Source: Amylostereum areolatum
Lineage: Eukaryota > Basidiomycota > Agaricomycetes > Russulales > Stereaceae
DNA: 64,000 bases
Assembly: GCA_012932865.1 (NCBI GenBank)
Contig: SAXG01000063.1
Location: 207,190-271,189 of the forward strand
Direction: 5' to 3'
The notes under the pieces were generated by a model. The model was not told where the DNA came from. It saw nothing but the letters and a program-made list of their open reading frames with translations, and searched no databases. The position numbers and the translations under genes were made by a program. Shown one piece after another: positions 57,911-64,000 of this stretch; position 1 is the first letter of the stretch; each line of letters begins with the position of its first letter.

Positions 57911-59842
57911 ATGGCTGACGCTCCCTTCCTATCGGCGCTTGTCTCTATAGAAGCGTCCAATGTGGACTCCGTCCTCCAACCCAAGGAAGACGGCGATGTT
58001 AACGACGACACTGCGAACGGCGACGCCACCCAGATTCAATGGATGGAAGAGTATAAAGCCATGGTAGCAGACTTTCCCGCCGCCATATCACGCTTCAAGA
58101 CGTTGGCCACCCTCAAGGAAGGTCGTCTTGAGGTCATGGACGCGGAAGGGCATGAGCTTGGTTGTCTCGTTCACGCATTCAGCCATCTCTTCTCCGCCCG
58201 CTCCGTCACCCACGACCAAGCGGATGCATTCTGGTCGTCTGCTCTGGACCTATGCGAAGCCATCTACAATCTTTTCCTTGGTCAGGCCTTTACAACGTAC
58301 CAGGATGTGCGTGTCCGTGCTTCATCCGAAAACATAGGCTTAAAGTTTCTAGATCTGGCCTGTTCTTCTTGCTCGCGCACTCTCTCGCATCTGGAGTGAA
58401 GGCACCCTATTTATCCGAAGCAATCCAGGAAATCACACCTACACCTGGCTCGCCATGTCCCTCCTTTCGCGCGCACCGAACGTGTGCAAAATGCTTTGGG
58501 ATAGGTTCCACGATGTGGGGCTAGCCTCTCCTCGCGTGGAGCCTCGTCGTGCCATTGTGACCATGTTACGATGCCTTGCATTCTTGAAGAAGGACAGGTA
58601 CGTCCTGTTCCAGCAGCTCCCTCCAAGTTCTCCACTAACCTTGCCAGCAGCGTCCACCCTACCCTTCCCTCCGCGTCATTGAGCTGGAGTCACAGCTGCG
58701 CTCTCTCGCTATCGCTCAAGTTGTGGGGCTTGTGTGCGTTCGATTCTGCGGAGACACGGATCGCCGCCGTGGATGCAGTCAATATATTGGCTTACAGCCA
58801 CACCTCAAGGGAGGACATCCGCGCCGCGGTCCTGGACATCATTGTTGGGGACATCGGTATACACGCCTTCATCCAGCGGATCGACGACGACCTCAAATGC
58901 GATGAAATCAGAGACCGTGCCCTGTACGACCTCCTGTGTCTGGTCACTGTCGCCGACTCGTATTGCCGTTGGATCCTGCGACATGACCCTCGCTCCATTT
59001 CTACCACCATCCTGCTAGCCCTCGAGCGTCAATCTCGCATCGGTACGGAGGAAACCCACTGGGATGTGTGGAAGATGGCTCTTCTCACGCTCACGTAGGT
59101 GATGCAACTGCAATGCGAGCTCTGCTTACACCCACATCAGCCAGGCAATTTTCAGCGACGCGCTCCGTCGGCAAACCTCAATCCAAGAATGCGTACAAGG
59201 TCTTAAGCTTGATGCACCTTGCCTCGACTTAATCTGGTTCGCCGCACAAGGCGTCCACCTCGTCTCAAAGACCATCGTCCCCGACGCTGGTAAGCGCTCC
59301 GTTATCCGAGGCCGGTCCACACATTCTAACTTCTTACGTATATCTTCATCTTCAGATGAGTGCACTATGCTCGTCCGCACGTGCGTCGCCCTCGCACGCC
59401 GAATCCGGCTTGAAGGCGTCGATGCAGACTATGCATGTCTGCGTAGCTCGATCAAACGCGTGTGGTACATCGGTCTTTGTGCTCTTGATGAAGCAAAGGC
59501 CACCATTCTCCAAGACGCCGCTTCCCAGGCCGTCGTCGACATCTACACGTTCTTGCGCGAAGCCTGGATCGAACTCGGCACCACCGTCCTTTTGGACTTT
59601 TCGTCCGAATACCTCATCTCCCGTCGTGTTTGTTTCCACCCGCAGTGCGAGCATCACAACTCTCCCGCTGACAAACCTTTGAGCACCTGCCGCGGGTGCG
59701 GGGGTGCTCAATATTGCAACAAGGCGTGCCAGCTAGCGTGAGTATCCTGTGGAACTCGTCTCCATCTGCTGACCACTCCTTTTCTCATCATTATCATAGC
59801 CACTGGCCCATCCATCGCCCCAAGTGCAGGCGCCTCAAGTAA
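57911..59842 (+). CDS. MYND-finger protein, helical N-terminal region
   Basis: ATG 57911 (MADAPFLSAL). Exons continue through 58312 (donor after TYQD), 58363-58601 (IWPVLLARALSRIWSEGTLF ... FLKKD), 58650-59094, 59142-59291 and 59355-59738, and end with HWPIHRPKCRRLK at 59842. The junctions checked keep frame; total about 540 residues. The last 60 residues form a MYND finger: CFHPQCEHHN, LSTCRGCGGAQYCNKACQ and the final His/Cys pair. The rest is helical. It resembles basidiomycete MYND proteins with HEAT-like N-terminal regions and, like the gene at 26.2 kb, lacks a SET domain. It probably mediates protein contacts. Confidence 0.75.
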
Positions 59843-60128
59843 ACTCTGCCTTTGTTGCTTTGATTATGTACTTCTCAGCCATCCGCGTTCCCTTGTGATC
59901 TCTGCTTCAATGTAATTGTGTTTCTTGCTCGAGAAGATTCAGTTTGTGCGCAAGTCGGGGTGCCGAGGACAGGAACCGGAACCGGTACGGCAGAGAGTCA
60001 CGCGACCGGATGCGACCACAGCACCAAGTCTGCGTCTTCAAGCTTGCTTGCCATCTGCAATGTCATGTAAGATGTCGTTGTCGTTCATTGGGAGACTCTA
60101 ACTACGCTACGTACCTCCCTTCATTCGC

Positions 60129-60687
60129 CTAGACAAAGTCCCTCACCTTCACCTCTGCCTTCTTAGCCTTCGCAGTCGCCCTCGCTTGTTCTTCCGCCAG
60201 GCGGGCGCCCACAACCTCCCTCTTTGACATCTCTCTTCGCATCTCAGCCTCCCCACCTGTCGGGGGGTATTCGCCTTCGCTCCAACATGGTAGAGATGGG
60301 AGCGACCTCCAAGACATCCAATCTGCGCTCGTGGACCAGCAAGTCCCACCCATGTTCGGCTCCGAGAGGTAGGACGCTTTGCGCGTGCTCCTGGGCAAAT
60401 CAAGAGTAGTAGGATGGAGGACGGACTCAATACCTCCGCGTGCACGCTTCCCCTTGGATCCGTCCTCCCGGGCTTCGGCAGTGATATGGCTCTTGGATCT
60501 ACCTCCCGTTGCTTTGGAAGGAAAACCTCCGCGCACGTGGTCTCCTGGAGATTGCGATCGTTTGCGCTTGGGCGCGCAGGGTGGGAGTACAAAGGTGACG
60601 TGCCTGCGCGGTCTTCGGCGCCATGACAGTAAGCCTAGGTGAATTTATGGGCCATTCAGCAATCGGGTTTACTTACCGGGAATCCAT
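60129..60687 (-). CDS. Small basic protein, unknown function
   Basis: A short first exon (60687-60677, MDSR) splices over GTAAGT...GCGCAG to 60603-60129, giving 161 residues in exact frame. The product has APKRKRSQSPG (possible nuclear signal), a Lys/Arg/Gly-rich middle and an Ala/Glu/Lys helical end (ARLAEEQARATAKAKKAEVK). No family is recognised. It is divergent from the DUF6698 gene. Confidence 0.5.
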
Positions 60688-60972
60688 GGTGCGTGGGCTG
60701 CGTGTCACCCCCGCCCCTCCTTGAACCCTGCCTTTAAATCATATCTCCCTTGCCTCCCATTGCATGCGCATAACATGTGACCGCGACCCAAATGTGCACC
60801 GGTCACCACCAAGTCACGACGCGCGCCCATGTAGGCATAAGAACAGAAACAACCCTCTCCTCACGCGCCGTTAAGCCTTCATCCTTCCTCGAGTCACACC
60901 CTATCTCCACCGTGTCTTTCCACATCATCATCCTTCTTTTCGTCCTCCTCCCACTCAGAACATATCGCAGCA
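60688..60972. promoter_or_regulatory. Divergent promoter region, small basic protein and DUF6698 genes
   Basis: 285 bp between opposed starts. CCTTTAAATCATATC at 60731-60745 is a TATA-like word. Pyrimidine-rich leader (CTTCTTTTCGTCCTCCTCCC) upstream of the DUF6698 start. Confidence 0.4.
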
Positions 60973-62468
60973 ATGCCTCTAGAAGAGAACAACGATCTGG
61001 TGCGGCGACAGCGTCAAGACGCAATGTCCATTGGCCCGCGCAAGCGACCGTGAGTCCCTGCCCTTCATTTCCTCCGACTTGGTTAGACACCCTTGGCCTA
61101 TCCACAGAGTCAAGAGTGAAGTTTACGTTTACCACGGACGGCATTTTGGCAGGACCGTCGCGGGGATGTGTTCTGTCCGCATCCTGGTCACCAATGCATT
61201 GCTTCGCGCACCTGAGCTCGCCCGTCGATCGGTCTCCGATCTTCCCTATTCGTACGTTCTTCCCTGAATCCTTTCCGACACGGCGCTCATAGATAAGCTC
61301 CCCAGTGAGCGCGTTGAACAGGAGACATACGAGGCGCTCCTCAATATGGTCCCTGGGCTTCGTGACGCCATCTTCGGCGAGGACGACGAGGACGATGGCC
61401 AGATGGACTATATCTGCGATCTGGTCAGTTTATCCACACTTAAACGGTTGTCTGTCACTCATAAACCCCGGTCACTCTTGTAGATGCAGAAAGGTATCAA
61501 CGGTGCCCGCTCCGACGACACCAAAAATCTAAAGGGGGCAATCCTTGACTGGATCACTGAGCCGGGAGAGCCTCTCAATCCGCCAATCGCGCGCCACATC
61601 AAGTCAACTCGTGGCTTCAACCACCCTCGAACAGGGTTTCTCTTGTGTCCCGCCGGGCTGAATTGGGAAGATGAAGAGTAAGTAAGTCCCCTTGCGGTCG
61701 GTGACGCAGATGTCTGACCCAACTCATGGACAGGATACAGCGACAGTTGCGTGACGGCGAGACGATTCCCAGTGGCGACCAGTGGCCCATCTGTCTCTAT
61801 GAAGGCTATCATTACGACCCTGAGGATGCATGGAAGGGGCTGCTGCGTAGCTCCATTCTCGTCATGGTTAGCTTATAGACGTCTCATGTAATATGCACGC
61901 TGACTTTCTGGTGGCATTGGACAGGCGTTCAAATACATATTCACTTCACCCAGCTCAGTCTACGGCGAGTCTAGGGCAACTCGGCAAGGAAATGCTCGAC
62001 GCCACGGCATGAAGCGCGTTACAAGGGCGTCCATAGCTTACGTCGCGACACAGGTGATCTCCACCCAGTCCCGTCATTATTTCCTCACTACATCTTCATC
62101 GCAGGTTCGCTTTGCACTTCATTCCGCTGGAGTTTTTTCACGCACAGACAAGATTACGGACTCTGAGCGATTCTACCGAAGTCTCGTCGACCTCCTGGGG
62201 GACCCCGACGAGCAGGTTGAAGTGAAATCTTTGTTAGCTTGGTGGGACCGGTGCGTACACTCGTCTTCTAAGATCTCATTCCGGCCTGAGACAGCCCCCC
62301 AGTCAAATATTCCGCAGCGACCTCGTCCAAGGACGGGCTCTCGCCGCAGACAGTGCGCTTGCTCAGATACGAGTACGTCGGCGCCGCCAGATAGCTGCTG
62401 AGGCACTTCGAGAGTTGGCGAACCCGGGAAGCCTGTCTCCCGCAGCATCTCCTTCTGGCTCGCACTGA
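60973..62468 (+). CDS. DUF6698 family protein
   Basis: ATG 60973 (MPLEENNDLVRRQRQDAM). Exons: to 61048, from about 61109 (VKSEVYVYHGRHFGR), the acidic segment FGEDDEDDGQMDYICDL, a block from 61484 with KGAILDWITEPGEPLNPPIA and RGFNHPRTGFLLCPAGLNW, then GDQWPICLYEGYHYDPEDAW, AFKYIFTSPSSVYGE, ATRQGNARRHGMKRVT, VRFALHSAGVFSRTDKITDS and ERFYRSLVDLL, and a final exon from about 62302 ending at TGA 62466-62468 (ADSALAQIRVRRRQIAAEAL). The phrases GDQWP.., KxxFTSPSSV and GNAR.HGM are the family's hallmark as I recall it. Its function is unknown; it is multi-copy in many Agaricomycetes. No signal peptide or membrane segment. Confidence 0.8.
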
Positions 62469-63102
62469 ACCATGGGATGCCCGGTTCCCATTCTGACCTT
62501 TTTTCGTCCTGCGGCGGTTGATTCATATATGTATATTGCCGTTCAATTGCTCATACCGGGTGCTGATCGTGAAATGCTATACGGTGTCCTTTTCTTTCGC
62601 GTGTCCGATGTTTATTTGCAATCACGGAACGGACATCCCTGAAATCTTCTGAGTACATTTGCTGGCAAGATGGCCACTGGTCACCGGTCACCGGCACACT
62701 GCTCAGAAACCCATGCCCTGGCGAACATCAACAAGTCACTGCATAATTCCTTTCCTTTTCTCACTCACAAAATTGCGCGCTACATGATCTACGCCTGCTA
62801 CCGTGCTACCTCGGCACATATTGATCATCCTGACACCCGATGTTCGACTTATGTCCATCAGATATCTCCCACCCATACCATACCATCGTGATTGACAAGA
62901 ACACCAACATATCCTCTGATAATACATGCACACACGCATTGCCCCGCCTCCTATGATCTAACATAAGTCCCCGGATGGCGTTCCGTGCAGGTGCGTCTTC
63001 CAGATCCTCCTCGTCGCTACTACAGCTCTATGCAGCACGGTGCACACAGATCGCAGGAAGGCATTTTGACGGCCACCCCCACCGTCCCTCCATTAGATCG
63101 CT

Positions 63103-63152
63103 AGATTGACGGTGAGCCATGCACGACCGAGATTGACGGTGAGCCATGCACG
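63103..63152. repeat. 23-bp tandem pair
   Basis: AGATTGACGGTGAGCCATGC followed by ACG occurs at 63103-63125 and again at 63130-63152, separated by four bases. Confidence 0.85.
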
Positions 63153-63492
63153 CACAGATATTGCGTACATTTCTGTACGCCAGAGTAAGTCAATGGTTGG
63201 CGGATCTAGCTAGCCTGATAGAGGAGACAGCGACGCACCGTTGGTGGCTGCCCGCTCGACATGCCCACGTGTAGATGGCTGTGAGGGGTTCCGACATATA
63301 CCACCGTTAGCTAGCCCGTTCAAGTCCTGATCAGGGTGTGTAGCAGAATGTTATACTTGCTACTTATGTCTTATCTGATCATTGTTGGGAAGGCCTGATC
63401 TCACCCTTCCCAGACCCCCGTTAACCCCACGATGTGGCAGTGGGAGTGATCTGAGAATTTCTTTAGATAAGACAAATCTAATCTAATCTCCG

Positions 63493-63518
63493 CTCGTCAG
63501 ATCTTCAGATCTGACGAG
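63493..63518. repeat. Near-perfect 26-bp palindrome
   Basis: CTCGTCAGATCT, spacer TC, then AGATCTGACGAG: 12-bp arms without mismatch around a 2-base centre. It could form a cruciform or be a dimeric protein site. Confidence 0.85.
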
Positions 63519-64000
63519 TTTCCAGCAGGCTCTCCAGCCTCCCCTTCAACTTTGTCGGAATTGTGAGCCATCAGGAAATGGCATTGGGTTGCATAGATCG
63601 TATGCTTTTAATCTAGTTCCCACATCGCAAGGAAATATAAGTCCAGAAAGACCCCAAGGCTTCATTGAATGCATCACCACGGGTTACATTGTCAGGCACC
63701 TGGCAAACCGGACAAAGTCTGAGATTTACTCTGAGTAGATATCAACAGCCCCAGCGAGCAACGGCATTGGAAGTCATGTCAGTAGACGCCTTCGACTGCT
63801 TTCGAAACTCCAAGGCTGTAGAGGACAATTGAACTCGTGCGTTAGTTGAGGGAGTATGGTGTTCGCAAGGAGCACCCGGACGACAAAGAGGACGGGATCC
63901 CGGATAATTTAATAGTACGTCCTTCGACCTGCGACCTTGGAGTGCTGCGGATGCATGACCTCCGTGGACAACCCTTACGCAAGTGCAAGTGCGCGGGGCC

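Larger units (their letters stand above)
62469..64000. other. No gene recognised (about 1.5 kb)
   Basis: Short frames only. Contains the tandem pair and palindrome listed below, and the words GATCATTGTTGGGAAGGCCTG and TTAGATAAGAC around 63360-63480, which could be an LTR fragment but lack a partner in the window. Confidence 0.45.

Noticed and set aside
63360..63480. Solo LTR starting TGTTGGGAAGG
   Set aside because: No matching second copy, no clear CA end and no target duplication in the window.
1..64000. tRNA, rRNA or CRISPR-like arrays
   Set aside because: I looked for T-loop words and clover-leaf pairing and for regularly spaced repeats; the only near hit (GTTCAAGTC at about 63320) does not fold, and the spaced repeats present are coding WD40 units or transposon ends.

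Overview
The window is nuclear DNA from a filamentous basidiomycete, most likely an Agaricomycete. The evidence is many short introns (about 50-60 bp) with fungal GT-AG borders, plus families that are characteristic of or expanded in that class: a NACHT-WD40-type propeller, FunK1 kinases, a Plavaka-type transposase, a DUF6698 protein and a TET/JBP-like oxygenase. There is no bacterial, plasmid or viral organisation.

Layout. 1-2.9 kb: the 3' end of a WD40-repeat gene, a 275-bp MITE, and one doubtful small ORF. 2.9-10.4 kb: a complete but dead hAT transposon with an 8-bp target duplication; its transposase gene is interrupted by a younger 2.8-kb non-autonomous LTR element with apparently identical 482-bp LTRs and a 5-bp target duplication. 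10.4-14.6 kb: gene-poor, with an 864-bp terminal-inverted-repeat element. 14.6-27.1 kb: ordinary housekeeping and secreted genes, namely an M28 aminopeptidase, a thioredoxin-glutaredoxin protein, a 13-exon hydantoinase/DUF917 fusion, a small secreted hydrophobic protein and a MYND-finger protein. 27.9-30.6 kb: two basidiomycete-restricted genes, the second probably broken. 31-39.7 kb: three FunK1 kinases in mixed orientation, the first a pseudogene and the other two apparently intact. 40.3-43 kb: a multi-pass membrane protein with an in-frame stop, and a possible 104-residue one-helix membrane protein. 44.2-49.1 kb: a nearly complete Plavaka (CACTA/CMC) transposase gene. 49.8-62.5 kb: six genes of lineage-restricted character (TET/JBP-like 2OG-Fe(II) oxygenase, unknown helical protein, small Ser/Pro-rich protein, coiled-coil protein, MYND protein, small basic protein) and then a DUF6698 gene. 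62.5-64 kb: no gene recognised.

How the parts relate. The conserved genes at 14.6-27 kb do not form a pathway: amino-terminal peptide trimming, iron/redox handling and cyclic-amide metabolism simply lie side by side. The two flanks (0-14 kb and 27-62 kb) are accessory chromatin: transposons of four kinds, relics, and rapidly evolving families. The most notable juxtaposition is a putative DNA-base-oxidising TET/JBP-like enzyme about 0.8 kb from a Plavaka transposase and next to five genes of unknown role. Exon boundaries were worked out by hand from splice consensus, reading-frame continuity and remembered family resemblance; no alignments could be run.
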